Shown piece by piece: positions 8,675-17,243 of a DNA stretch of 64,000 nt. Made by a program: the position numbers and the translations under genes. The stretch covers positions 1-64,000 of the forward strand of contig NZ_JANFDG010000022.1 in the NCBI RefSeq assembly GCF_024609765.1, read 5' to 3'. The notes under the pieces are model-generated. The model ran no database searches, was not told where the DNA came from, and saw only the letters and a list, made by a program, of their open reading frames with translations. The first letter of the stretch is position 1, and each line of letters opens with the position of its first letter. Source of the stretch: Shinella pollutisoli (GTDB taxonomy: Bacteria; Pseudomonadota; Alphaproteobacteria; Rhizobiales; Rhizobiaceae).

Positions 8675-8815
8675 CCCCTCATCCGCCTGCCGGCCCTTCT
8701 CCCCGCAAGCGGGGAGAAGGGAACTTGACGAAGGTTTCCGGGAAATTAGGAAAACGGCGCGGCATATCCCTTCTCCCCGCTTGCGGGGAGAAGATCGCGG
8801 CAGCGGGATGAGGGG
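8675..8815. repeat. rhizobial mosaic palindromic repeat (RIME-like), copy 1
   Basis: Two inverted copies of the module (T)CTTCTCCCCGC-(A)-GCGGGGAGAAG sit in opposite halves, flanked by CCCCTCATCC at one end and GGATGAGGGG at the other. The same parts recur at 32.7, 36.9, 47.0, 52.5 and 60.7 kb, always between genes. They match the description of Rhizobium-specific intergenic mosaic elements. Here it lies between the converging transporter and helicase genes. Confidence 0.8.
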
Positions 8816-8851
8816 CCGCTGGCCCGTCGCAATCGCAGACGGTCTATCGCG

Positions 8852-10216
8852 TCACGCCTGCTCGCGGCGCTGGCCCTGGCCTTCCGGCCGGGGGCGGCGG
8901 CTGCGGTGCGGGCGGGCGGGCTGGCCGTTGCCGCCACCGTGGTTGCGGTTCTGGCGTTCGCCCTGCTTCTGCTGCGGGCGGCCGTGGGCGCGCTCGCCCT
9001 TTGCCTGCTGGGTCTGCGCCTGGCGCGGCGGACGCTGGCCGCCGCGGCCCTTGCGCGACTTGCCGCCGGGGCCGGGCATGGCGACCGGGGCCTCGCCGCT
9101 CGCGACCGAAATCGAGATGCCCATCAGCCTCTCGATGTCGCGCAGCAGGTGCGCCTCGTCCGGCGCGCAGAAGGCAATCGCGATGCCGTCGCGGCCGTTG
9201 CGGGCGGTACGGCCGATGCGGTGGACATAGGCGTCCGGCACTTCCGGCAGGTCGTAGTTGTAGACGTGGGTGACGCCGGGGATATCGATGCCGCGGGCGG
9301 CGACGTCGGTGGCGACGAGCACGCGCACCTCGCCGTCACGGAAGGCCTTGAGCGCGCGCTCGCGCTGGCCCTGGCTCTTGTTGCCGTGGATCGAGGCGGC
9401 CTTGAAGCCGACCTGATCGAGATGCTTCATCAGCTTCTCGGCGCCGTGCTTGGTACGCGAGAAGACGAGCGACAGGCCGTCCGGATTGGCGGTGAGCGTC
9501 TGCTTGAGGATCTGCGTCTTCTGGTCCTTGCCGGGCACGAAGTGGACGTACTGCTCGACCTTGTCGGCGGCCTTGCCGGGGGGCGTCACCTCGACCTTCT
9601 TCGGGTTGACGAGGTATTCGCCGGCGAGCTCGGCGATCAGCTTCGGCATGGTCGCGGAGAAGAGCAGCGTCTGGCGGTTCTTCGGCACGAGCCTGGAGAT
9701 CTTGCGCAGGTCGTGGATGAAGCCGAGGTCGAGCATCTGGTCGGCCTCATCGAGGACGAGATAGCGCGCCTGCGTCAGCGTCACGGCCTTGCGGGCGACG
9801 AGGTCGAGCAGGCGGCCGGGCGTGGCGACGAGGATGTCGGTGCCGCGCGACAGCATTTCCGTCTGCTTGTTGATCGAGGCGCCGCCGACGACGGTGACGA
9901 CGCGCAGCGGCGTCTTCTTGACGAAGTCGCGCAGGTTGTCGGCGATCTGGTTCACCAGCTCGCGGGTCGGCGCGAGGATGAGGGCGCGGATGTTGCGCGG
10001 GTCGGGCCGGCGGCTGTCTGCCATCAGCTTCTCGATCATCGGCAGGCCGAAGGCGGCGGTCTTGCCGGTGCCGGTCTGGGCGAGGCCGATCAGGTCGGAG
10101 CCTTCGAGGACGAGCGGGATGGCCTTTTCCTGAATGGGAGTCGCCTTGGCGAAGCCGAGGGCGGAAAGCGTGGCGACGATGGTCTTCGAGAGGCCGAGGT
10201 CGTGGAACGTGGTCAA
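8852..10216 (-). CDS. rhlE: DEAD-box RNA helicase, RhlE-like
   Basis: The helicase shows all DEAD-box motifs in order: TPIQEKAIP (Q motif), AQTGTGKT (Walker A), PTRELVNQI, TPGRLLDL, VLDEADQML (DEAD), FSATMP, VFSRTKHGAEKL, ATDVAARGIDIPGV and HRIGRTARNGRDG. A basic, Gln/Gly/Arg-rich tail of about 65 residues probably binds RNA. I place the start at TTG 10216, giving 454 residues, because family members begin with the TTFHDLGLS segment and GAAAGG lies 8-9 bases upstream. The frame is open for another 87 codons, but that extension does not look like a helicase. The TTG overlaps the stop of a small upstream frame (TTGA). Likely role: RNA unwinding in ribosome assembly, RNA decay or cold adaptation. 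Confidence 0.9.
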   Translation of the reverse strand: MTTFHDLGLSKTIVATLSALGFAKATPIQEKAIPLVLEGSDLIGLAQTGTGKTAAFGLPMIEKLMADSRRPDPRNIRALILAPTRELVNQIADNLRDFVKKTPLRVVTVVGGASINKQTEMLSRGTDILVATPGRLLDLVARKAVTLTQARYLVLDEADQMLDLGFIHDLRKISRLVPKNRQTLLFSATMPKLIAELAGEYLVNPKKVEVTPPGKAADKVEQYVHFVPGKDQKTQILKQTLTANPDGLSLVFSRTKHGAEKLMKHLDQVGFKAASIHGNKSQGQRERALKAFRDGEVRVLVATDVAARGIDIPGVTHVYNYDLPEVPDAYVHRIGRTARNGRDGIAIAFCAPDEAHLLRDIERLMGISISVASGEAPVAMPGPGGKSRKGRGGQRPPRQAQTQQAKGERAHGRPQQKQGERQNRNHGGGNGQPARPHRSRRPRPEGQGQRREQA

Positions 10217-10443
10217 AATGTCATACCTTTCGGGGCGCCGGACGACTTTCCCGAGCACAGAAAACTGCTTCGGGCCGGCGCGCACCATGCGCGTCCGGTT
10301 TCGTCTGGCGTCAAGAACCCCGCGTGAATTGGGAACTTGTGGTTGGTTGCCGTCGTCAGCGCAGCCCGCCGTCCATGGCAGGTCTGTCTCTTGCGCTTTT
10401 CCTTCTTCGCGTCCCGTTCCGGGAAATCGCTGGGCTCGCTCAC
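10213..10443 (-). other. possible 76-codon upstream ORF overlapping the helicase start
   Basis: A GTG-started frame on the minus strand ends in TGA inside the TTGA that also holds the helicase TTG start. Its product would be basic in the first third (KKEKRKRQ) with three scattered Cys and no recognised domain. No good ribosome site precedes the GTG. It may be a regulatory leader ORF or chance open frame in GC-rich DNA. Confidence 0.2.
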
Positions 10444-10649
10444 GCGGCGGCCGAAGGGCGACGCTTGCGAGGCTCATGTCGTCCTTTCACGGGCAAAAGT
10501 CAAGCGGCAGTTTTCGCGGGGGCTGACGCAGGAACCTGTCCGGGCCTGTTGCGTTGGGTCAATGCGCATCCTGCCACAATCCTGTCGGATGCTTGCGTCG
10601 CGGATTTTTCCCCGCACAACGAACAGCAACCTCGCTACGGGAGTGAAAC
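10217..10649. other. 433-bp gap between divergent helicase and host-attachment genes
   Basis: The largest gene-free stretch in the window. It must hold both promoters and the long helicase leader. Besides the small minus-strand frame described separately, I see a GGGAG ribosome site 7 bases before the host-attachment ATG and no clear repeat, RNA gene or strong consensus promoter. Confidence 0.5.
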
Positions 10650-11099
10650 ATGACCTCTACATGGATTCTCGCCGCCGACGGCAACCAGGCCCGCCTGCTC
10701 AAGGGCGTCAACCTGCTCAAGGACGGACAACAGAACCCCGAGCAGGAAGTCTTCAGCTGCGAGGTCAAGAAGGCGCAGGACATCATGGCGGACAAGCCCG
10801 GCCGCAGCCATTCCTCGGTCGGCTACGGCCGCTCGGCGATGGAATATTCGAGCGATCCGGTGCGCGAGGAGCAGCAGAAGTTCGCCGCCGAGGTCGCCGA
10901 GCGCATCGACGGCTACGCCGCCGACGGGAACTTCGACCGGCTGGTGCTCTGCGCCGCGCCGCAGACGCTCGGCGACCTGCGCGCCAAGCTGTCGGAACGC
11001 ACCCGCACGCTGACGGCCGCCGAGATCGACAAGAACTTCACCAACCTGCCGACGGACAAGCTGATCGCTTCCGTGCGCGCCATCATGTTCGAGGCCTGA
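10650..11099 (+). CDS. host attachment family protein
   Basis: The 149-residue product matches the family annotated as required for attachment to host cells, first linked to plant attachment in Agrobacterium. Diagnostic features are TWILAADGNQARLL at the start, a variable loop with a Ser/Tyr-rich patch (HSSVGYGRS), then FAAEVAERID, LVLCAAPQTLGDLRAKL and the closing TNLPTDKLI segment. It has no signal peptide, so it is probably cytoplasmic. The fold of this family resembles peptide-release-factor/RNase-like domains, and its molecular role is unsettled. GGGAG 7 bases before ATG supports the start. Confidence 0.8.
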   Translation: MTSTWILAADGNQARLLKGVNLLKDGQQNPEQEVFSCEVKKAQDIMADKPGRSHSSVGYGRSAMEYSSDPVREEQQKFAAEVAERIDGYAADGNFDRLVLCAAPQTLGDLRAKLSERTRTLTAAEIDKNFTNLPTDKLIASVRAIMFEA

Positions 11100-11110
11100 C
11101 CGGCCCGCGC

Positions 11111-11143
11111 CCGGCCGCCGTCCCGCTACGGGAGGGCGGCCGG
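11111..11143 (+). terminator. strong GC hairpin after the host-attachment gene
   Basis: A near-perfect 15-bp stem (CCGGCCGCC.TCCCG / CGGGA.GGCGGCCGG) with a 3-base CTA loop starts 12 bases past the stop codon. No T-tract follows directly, so it may end transcription weakly or protect the 3' end. Confidence 0.5.
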
Positions 11144-11229
11144 TATCCGCAACGAAACCTTAACCATCCGTTCAGCCATCGATGGTACTCCCGGAGGGGT
11201 AGAATTCCCTTCCGTGGTCCCTTTCGGGA

Positions 11230-14200
11230 ATGCCTGGCGTGGTTGAAAGACAAGACGAATTGCTGGCAGCCATCTCAGCGCGCGTCCGGGAGCATCCGCA
11301 TCCGGCCTATGCGAAGACGGGCGACCTGCGCTATCTCGTGGTCAACGCGGCCTATGCCCGTCTCTTCGGCCGCGAGCCGGACGACATGACCGGTCTTTGC
11401 GCCGCCGACGCGGGCATGGCGCCGGGTTTTCACGACATCGACGAGCGCGAGCGCCGCTGCCTGATCTTCGGCGGCGGCGAGCAGGTCCGCCACGACGACG
11501 GCTTCGACGTCCTGCTCAGGCGCGAGCGCCTTTCCGGCGACTGCACGGTGCTGACCGGCCTGTTCGTCCCCGCCGCCGCCAATGCGAATCCCCGCGCGGA
11601 ATCCCCCGGCAGCGCCGTCGAGGAGGCGCTCGATGCGATGGGGGCGGGCGTGGCGGTGTTCGACGCCGGGAACCGCCTGCGCTACGCCAATGCGAGCATG
11701 CGCGACTTCTATCGCCAGCTCGTCGGCGCGCGGGCGGAGGGGCCGGTCGAGCTGCGGGAGATCGTGGACGCGCTCTACGACCTGGAGACCTGCGGCGCGC
11801 CGGACGAGCCGCGCGCGGCCTGGATCGCGGCGCGGCTCGAGCATTACGAGCTGCCGCTTTTCGAAAGCGTCAGCCGCACGCCCACGGGCTGGATGCGCCT
11901 CGTCACCCAGAGGCGGCCGGACAGGACGCTGGTGGCGTTGCGGGTGGACGTGACGGCGCTCAAGGAGCACGAGGGGCGCCTGCGCGAGCATTCGCAGGAG
12001 ATCAGCCTCTACCGCGCGCTGCTGGACGAGCTGCCGGTGGCGAGCTTCGTGCGCGACGAGGCGATGCGGCTGGTCTTCGCCAACCGCGCCTTCATGGACC
12101 TGACCGGCCGGACCGCCGACGACCTCATCGGCCGGACGCCGACGGAGAGCTATCCGGGGCAGGGAAGGGAGCTGCAGGCCTACAACCAGTCGGTGCTCGA
12201 CACCGGCAAGCTCCTGCAGACCGAAACGAGCTTCCGCCGGCCGGACGGCACGCTGGTGCCGACGATCTCGCGGATCTCCCGCGTCACGACGCTCGACGAG
12301 AGGCACTATCTGATCGGCTCCGTCACCGACACGACGGTCCTGCGCAAGCGGGAGGACCAGCTGATCGAGGCGCGGCGCGAGGCCGAGTCGATCCGGTCCG
12401 ACCTCGAAAGCATCGTCGAATCGCTGCCCGTCGGCATCGTCGTCGTTGACGAGATGGGCACGATCGAGCTGGTCAACGGCGCCTTCCAGACGCTCTGGGC
12501 CGGCGCGCTGCCGGCGATGAAGGGCCGGCCCTTCGGCGAGCTTCTGCGCTTCCAGGAGCAGCAGGGCGGCACCTGCGGGGAGGGCGAGGCGCCCTGCGGC
12601 GGGCAATGCTTCGAAGAGCGGCTCTGCAGCATCCGCGCCGGCGCGCTGCCGGTGCGGGAGGTCGCCTATGCCAACGGCCGCACCCTGATCGAGGCGGGCG
12701 CGCCCATTTCGGGCGGCCGCTGCCTGCTCACCTATATCGACATCACCGAGCGGCGCGAGCGCGAGCGCGAGGTGCTGGAGACGCGCAGCGCCCTCGAGGA
12801 GGTCGGCAGCCTCGTCAAGGATGCCGTCTCCTCCATGAGCCAGGGCCTGCTCATCATCGAGGACGGCCGGGTGGTGCTCTCCAACGAGGCGCTGTCGAAC
12901 ATGATCGCCATGCCGCCGCACCTCCTGCAGCCGGGCACGGCGGTCTCCGACATCCTGCAGGACTGCATCGACCGCGGCGTCTGCGGCTATGTCGGCGAAC
13001 GGCTCGTCGAGGCGGAGGAGTTCGACACCGTCCTGCTCACCGGCGAGACCGTCTCGCTGACGCTCTTCAGCGGCCGCGAGCGCTGGGTGCGGCTCGACGT
13101 GACGCCGACGAGCCGCGGCCGCAACGTGCTCGTCTTCACCGACATCACCGACCTCAAGAACCGCGAGGAGGAACTGCGCCGGCTGGTCGTGCGCGCCGAG
13201 ACGGCCGACAAGGCGAAGTCCGAGTTCCTCGCCAACATGAGCCACGAGATCCGCACGCCGATGAACGGCGTGCTCGGCATGGCGGAGCTGCTTGCGAAGT
13301 CCAGCCTCGATACGCGCCAGAAGACCTTCATCGACATCATGGTGAAGTCGGGCAACGCGCTTCTGACGATCATCAACGACATCCTCGACTTCTCCAAGAT
13401 CGACGCCGGCCAGATGGTGCTGCGCGACGTCGCCTTCAGCCCGGTGGAGGCGATCGAGGACGTCGCCACGCTGCTTTCGGCCAAGGCGGCGGAGAAGGAC
13501 ATCGAGCTCGTCGTCAGGGGAGCGGCGCAGATGCCCGCGGCCGTCATGGGCGACGCCGGGCGCTTCCGCCAGATCGTCACCAACCTCGTCGGCAACGCCG
13601 TGAAGTTCACCGACCGCGGCCATGTGCTGATCGAGCTTGCGGCGGGCCCGCTCGACGACGGGCGGGTGGAGGTCGTCATCCGCGTCGAGGACACCGGCGC
13701 CGGCATCCCCGCCGACAAGATGGCCTCCATCTTCGAGAAGTTCTCCCAGGTCGACACGTCCTCCACGCGCCGGCACGAGGGCACGGGGCTCGGCCTTGCC
13801 ATCACCGACGGGCTGACGCGGCTCTTCGGCGGCACGCTTTCGGCCGAAAGCGAGGTGGGCGCGGGATCGGTCTTCACCGTGCGCCTGCCGATGGCGCTGG
13901 CGAGCGCCGCGCTGCCGCCGCGCCTTGCGGCGGCACCGGTGCCGGGCGCGCGCGTCCTCGTCGTCGATCCGCATCCGGTCGCGCGCAAGGCCGCCCACGA
14001 TCTTCTCGGCGACTGGGGCTTCGACGCGACGGCGGTCGGCTCGTTCGCCGAGGCGCTCGCGGTGCTCGCCGCGGCCGCCGACGTCGGCGTCAGGGTCGAT
14101 GCGGTCATCTTCGACCACCAGCCGGGCGGCGACGCCTTCGTGCGCACGCTGAGGCAGAGCCCGGCGACGGCCGACGTCTCGCTCGTGGTGCTGACCTCGA

Positions 14201-14820
14201 TGAACCTGCCGGCGGGCGACCGGCTGCTCGCCTCGCACGACATCCAGGCGCATCTGATGAAGCCGGTGCGCGCCAACCTGCTGCGCGAGACCGTCGCCGA
14301 GGTGGTGCGCGCCGCGCGCGGGCACAAGACCGCTCAGCCCGCCCGTGCCCCTTCCGACAACAACGTCCTGCCGCTCAGGCCGCCGGCGGCCCATGCCGCG
14401 CCGCAGGCGGCCGCCGGCTGCGACGTGCTCGTCGCCGAGGACAACGAGGTCAACCAGATCCTCTTCACGCAGCTTCTCGAAGGCCTCGGCCTCAGCTTCC
14501 GGCTCGTCGGCAACGGTGCGGAGGCCGTCGAGGCGTTCCGGTCGGACCGGCCGCGCGTCGTCCTGATGGACATCTCCATGCCGGTGATGAACGGGCTGCA
14601 GGCGAGCCGCGCGATCCGCGAGATCGAAAGCGGCAGCGGCAGCCGCGTGCCGATCATCGCCGTGACGGCCCATGCGCTGGACGAGGACCGGGAGGCCTGC
14701 CGGGCCGCCGGCATGGACGACCACCTGACCAAGCCGATCAGCATCGACCGGCTGGAGGAGAAGCTGACCCGCTGGCTGAAGCGGGAAAAGGCGGCCGTGC
14801 TCGCCGGCCAGGGCATCTGA
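11230..14820 (+). CDS. hybrid sensor histidine kinase with two receiver domains
   Basis: A 1196-residue cytoplasmic-looking hybrid kinase with no obvious membrane helices. The N-terminal ~640 residues hold four or five PAS-type sensor domains (including about 20-105, 130-245, 265-375, 395-510 and 535-640). HisKA follows with phospho-acceptor His672 in FLANMSHEIRTPMNG, then HATPase_c (NLVGNAVKFTD, VEDTGAGIP, GTGLGLAI). Two receivers end the protein: one around Asp962 (VIFDHQ, with a reduced acidic pocket) and a canonical one around Asp1114 (VVLMDISMP). The third full PAS contains a four-Cys cluster at Cys449, 456, 460 and 466. Signal and partner are unknown, and no response regulator gene is next to it. 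Confidence 0.9.
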   Translation: MPGVVERQDELLAAISARVREHPHPAYAKTGDLRYLVVNAAYARLFGREPDDMTGLCAADAGMAPGFHDIDERERRCLIFGGGEQVRHDDGFDVLLRRERLSGDCTVLTGLFVPAAANANPRAESPGSAVEEALDAMGAGVAVFDAGNRLRYANASMRDFYRQLVGARAEGPVELREIVDALYDLETCGAPDEPRAAWIAARLEHYELPLFESVSRTPTGWMRLVTQRRPDRTLVALRVDVTALKEHEGRLREHSQEISLYRALLDELPVASFVRDEAMRLVFANRAFMDLTGRTADDLIGRTPTESYPGQGRELQAYNQSVLDTGKLLQTETSFRRPDGTLVPTISRISRVTTLDERHYLIGSVTDTTVLRKREDQLIEARREAESIRSDLESIVESLPVGIVVVDEMGTIELVNGAFQTLWAGALPAMKGRPFGELLRFQEQQGGTCGEGEAPCGGQCFEERLCSIRAGALPVREVAYANGRTLIEAGAPISGGRCLLTYIDITERREREREVLETRSALEEVGSLVKDAVSSMSQGLLIIEDGRVVLSNEALSNMIAMPPHLLQPGTAVSDILQDCIDRGVCGYVGERLVEAEEFDTVLLTGETVSLTLFSGRERWVRLDVTPTSRGRNVLVFTDITDLKNREEELRRLVVRAETADKAKSEFLANMSHEIRTPMNGVLGMAELLAKSSLDTRQKTFIDIMVKSGNALLTIINDILDFSKIDAGQMVLRDVAFSPVEAIEDVATLLSAKAAEKDIELVVRGAAQMPAAVMGDAGRFRQIVTNLVGNAVKFTDRGHVLIELAAGPLDDGRVEVVIRVEDTGAGIPADKMASIFEKFSQVDTSSTRRHEGTGLGLAITDGLTRLFGGTLSAESEVGAGSVFTVRLPMALASAALPPRLAAAPVPGARVLVVDPHPVARKAAHDLLGDWGFDATAVGSFAEALAVLAAAADVGVRVDAVIFDHQPGGDAFVRTLRQSPATADVSLVVLTSMNLPAGDRLLASHDIQAHLMKPVRANLLRETVAEVVRAARGHKTAQPARAPSDNNVLPLRPPAAHAAPQAAAGCDVLVAEDNEVNQILFTQLLEGLGLSFRLVGNGAEAVEAFRSDRPRVVLMDISMPVMNGLQASRAIREIESGSGSRVPIIAVTAHALDEDREACRAAGMDDHLTKPISIDRLEEKLTRWLKREKAAVLAGQGI

Positions 14821-14824
14821 GCGC

Positions 14825-15559
14825 TCAGGCGGCGGGCCGCGCCCCGCACAGCATCTCGCGCTTGCCCGCGAACCCGGGCCGCCGCTCCACCGCAAACCCC
14901 GCCGCGGCGAGATTGCGGCGCACGAACCCTGCCGCCGCATAGGTCGCGAAGCGCCCGCCCGGGACGGCGAGGCGGAAGACCTCGGCCATCAGCGCGGCCG
15001 ACCACATGTCCGGATTGCGCGACGGCGCGAAGCCGTCGAGATACCAGGCGTCGAAGGCCTCCGCCTCGCGGGCGAGGCCGTCGAGCGCCGCGCCGCAGAC
15101 GACCGTCAGGCGCACGTGCTCGTCGAGCGCGATCTCCACCCGGCCGGCGGGCGCGTCTGGCCACCGTTCGACGAGCGCGGCGCGTTCCCGGGCGATCTCC
15201 GGCCAGCGCGACAGCGCCCGCGCGATGTCGGCCCGCGCCATCGGGAAGCGCTCGAAGGACGTGAAATGCAGGCGCGCGCCCTCGGGCGCGGTTATGCGCC
15301 ATTGCCGCCAGGTCTCGCAGAGATTGAGGCCGGTGCCGAAGCCGAGCTCGCCGATGCGGAACGGGCCCGGCCGCTGCCAGCGGGCAGGCAGGTCGTTGCC
15401 GGCGAGGAAGACATGGCCGCATTCCAGCCGGCCGTCGCTGCGACAATAAAAGTGGTCGTCAAAGGCGCGGGAATAGGGCATATCGCCCTCATGCCAATCG
15501 AGGGGCCACTCGAGGGGCGCCCCGGTCTCTTCCGTCGTTTCAGGATCTTGCTCAGCCAT
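14825..15559 (-). CDS. mnmD: tRNA U34 mnm5s2U methyltransferase MnmD
   Basis: This 244-residue protein matches the DUF752/MnmD family, the S-adenosylmethionine methyltransferase that completes mnm5s2U at tRNA wobble position 34. Visible marks are the YSRAFDDHFY segment, SAM-binding GELGFGTGLN, FTSFERFPM and the conserved YLDGFAPSRNPDMW motif. In enterobacteria this domain is fused to a FAD oxidase as MnmC; here it stands alone. The ATG overlaps the ATG of the divergent FAD oxidoreductase gene by two bases inside CCATGG, so each promoter must lie within the other gene. Confidence 0.85.
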   Translation of the reverse strand: MAEQDPETTEETGAPLEWPLDWHEGDMPYSRAFDDHFYCRSDGRLECGHVFLAGNDLPARWQRPGPFRIGELGFGTGLNLCETWRQWRITAPEGARLHFTSFERFPMARADIARALSRWPEIARERAALVERWPDAPAGRVEIALDEHVRLTVVCGAALDGLAREAEAFDAWYLDGFAPSRNPDMWSAALMAEVFRLAVPGGRFATYAAAGFVRRNLAAAGFAVERRPGFAGKREMLCGARPAA

Positions 15560-16727
15560 GGCGAATGCCGATAGTCGCGCGAAGGCCGCCGGTCAACCGG
15601 CCGTGGACGTGCTCGTCGTTGGCGGCGGCGTCATGGGGCTGTGGACGGCGCTCTTCGCCGGGCGCCGCGGCCTTTCCGTGTGCCTCGTCGAGCGTGCGCG
15701 CATCGGTGCCGGGGCGAGCGGCGGGCTGCTCGGCGCACTGATGCCGCATCTGCCGGACCACTGGAACGCCAAGAAGGCCTTCCAGTTCGACGCGCTCGTT
15801 TCTCTCGAGCGGGAGATCGCGGTGCTGGAGGCCGAGACCGGGCTTTCGGCCGGTTACCGGCGATGCGGTCGGCTGATGCCGCTGCCGCGCCCGCACCACC
15901 GCGACATCGCGCTCGGCCATGCGCGGGACGCCGAGGCGGTCTGGGGGCCGTTCTCCTTCGAGGTGCTGGACGCTGCGCCCGTCGCGGGTTGGCCCGCGGC
16001 CGCAGCGATGGAGAACGGGCTGGTGCGGGACCGGCTTTCCGCCCGCCTCTCGCCGCGCGGCCTCGCCGCCGCGCTCGCGGCAGGCCTCGCCCGTCTGCCG
16101 AACGTTTCCGTGCGCGAGGGAACGGCGCTTGTCCGGTTCGATCCGGCGGCGGGCGTCGCGCATTTCGCGGACGGCGGCAGGCTCGCCTTCGGCGACTGCG
16201 TGCTGGCGGCGGGAGTTGCAAGCTTCGACCTCGTCTCGGCGCTCGGCCCGCCGCCGAAACGGCCGGTCGGCATGGCGGTGAAGGGGCAGGCGGCGCTGCT
16301 CAGGGCGGATATCGATCCGGCCCTGCCGGTGCTCTTCAGCGACGGGCTCTACATCGTGCCGCACGACGGCGGATTCGCTGCCGTGGGCAGCACCAGCGAG
16401 AATCGTTTCGACGATCCCTTTGCCACGGACGCGCAGCTGGACGACCTGATCGCGCGGGCGCGGGCGATGGCGCCGCTTCTCGGCGATGCGCCCGTTGCCG
16501 AGCGCTGGGCGGGCCTGAGGCCGAAGGCGATCGGCCGCGATCCGATGGTCGGCCGTCATCCGGACCATGCCCGCATCCACCTGATGACCGGCGGCTTCAA
16601 GGTGAGCTTCGGGCTCGCCCATGCGCTGGCGCGCGCGGTCGTGAACGGGTTGGAGGGCGGAACGCCCGCAGACGTGCCGCCCTCCTTCCGGGTCGAGGCC
16701 CACCTTCTCGAAGCGGACCGGGGCTGA
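15558..16727 (+). CDS. FAD-dependent oxidoreductase (DadA/MnmC-oxidase-like)
   Basis: A 389-residue DAO-family flavoprotein. The FAD Rossmann motif is VLVVGGGVMGLWTA at residues 16-29, followed by VERARIGAGASGG, and the C-terminal FAD contact is MTGGFKVSFGLAHALA. Such enzymes oxidise secondary amines or amino acids. It is divergent from, and start-overlapping with, mnmD. That pairing makes it a candidate for the missing oxidase half of MnmC (removing the carboxymethyl group from cmnm5s2U), but glycine-oxidase or D-amino-acid dehydrogenase activity is just as compatible with the sequence. Confidence 0.75.
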   Translation: MANADSRAKAAGQPAVDVLVVGGGVMGLWTALFAGRRGLSVCLVERARIGAGASGGLLGALMPHLPDHWNAKKAFQFDALVSLEREIAVLEAETGLSAGYRRCGRLMPLPRPHHRDIALGHARDAEAVWGPFSFEVLDAAPVAGWPAAAAMENGLVRDRLSARLSPRGLAAALAAGLARLPNVSVREGTALVRFDPAAGVAHFADGGRLAFGDCVLAAGVASFDLVSALGPPPKRPVGMAVKGQAALLRADIDPALPVLFSDGLYIVPHDGGFAAVGSTSENRFDDPFATDAQLDDLIARARAMAPLLGDAPVAERWAGLRPKAIGRDPMVGRHPDHARIHLMTGGFKVSFGLAHALARAVVNGLEGGTPADVPPSFRVEAHLLEADRG

Positions 16728-16733
16728 TCCGCC

Positions 16734-17108
16734 TTACATCCAGTAGGGCGGAACGCCGTAGTAGTCGTTGATCAGCTTGCCGTTGCGGCGGTTCCACTCG
16801 TATTCCGCGCCGCTTTCGTAATGCGGAGCGTTCTCGACCTGCTCCTTCGTCACGTCGACGCGGTAGCCGCCGAGGCTTTCGTCATAGTTCAGCTTGCCCC
16901 AGGGCAGCGGGTAGTGATCGTGGCCGATGCCGAGGAAGCCGCCGAAGCTCAGCACAGCATAGGCGACGCGGCCGCTGCGCTTTTCGAGAATGACGCGTTC
17001 GACGGAACCGATGTGCTTGCCGTCGGCGCCGTAGACGCTGGTGCCCTCGACCTTGTCGCTGGCGATGAGGTCGTGGGTCTCGTGGATGTTTGCGTCCTGC
17101 ATGACCAT
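16734..17108 (-). CDS. PRC-barrel domain protein
   Basis: A 124-residue protein with a PRC-barrel core: HDLIASDKVEGTSVYGADGKHIGSVE starts the domain, then LEKRSGRVAYAVLSFGGFLG and DHYPLPWGKL. An acidic, Tyr-rich tail ends in YGVPPYWM. It has no signal peptide. PRC-barrel proteins of this size are common stress-associated small proteins in rhizobia. AAGGAG lies 7 bases before the first ATG; a second ATG is two codons later. It shares a short divergent control region with puuE. Molecular role unknown. Confidence 0.8.
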   Translation of the reverse strand: MVMQDANIHETHDLIASDKVEGTSVYGADGKHIGSVERVILEKRSGRVAYAVLSFGGFLGIGHDHYPLPWGKLNYDESLGGYRVDVTKEQVENAPHYESGAEYEWNRRNGKLINDYYGVPPYWM

Positions 17109-17243
17109 GAGGTTCTCCTTGCGTTGCGATGGGAGGAAAACGCGGCCGCCCTGCGATGGTTCCGCGTTGCGGCCTATGCGTCAGATTCAACTCGACTTTC
17201 CGTCCGTGGATGCTACCGTTCGGGCGAAACCGGAGGAGGCTAC

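Noticed and set aside
8675-8815. Short palindromes resembling CRISPR repeats or an insertion-sequence end.
   Set aside because: Only two arms per site, no spacer series and no transposase. The same parts occur at other gaps between genes, which fits rhizobial mosaic elements.
11275-14940. A minus-strand open frame of over 1200 codons antisense to the hybrid sensor kinase.
   Set aside because: The plus-strand frame has unmistakable kinase and receiver motifs. The antisense product is Arg/Ala/Gly-rich with no domain, the usual shadow in GC-rich DNA.
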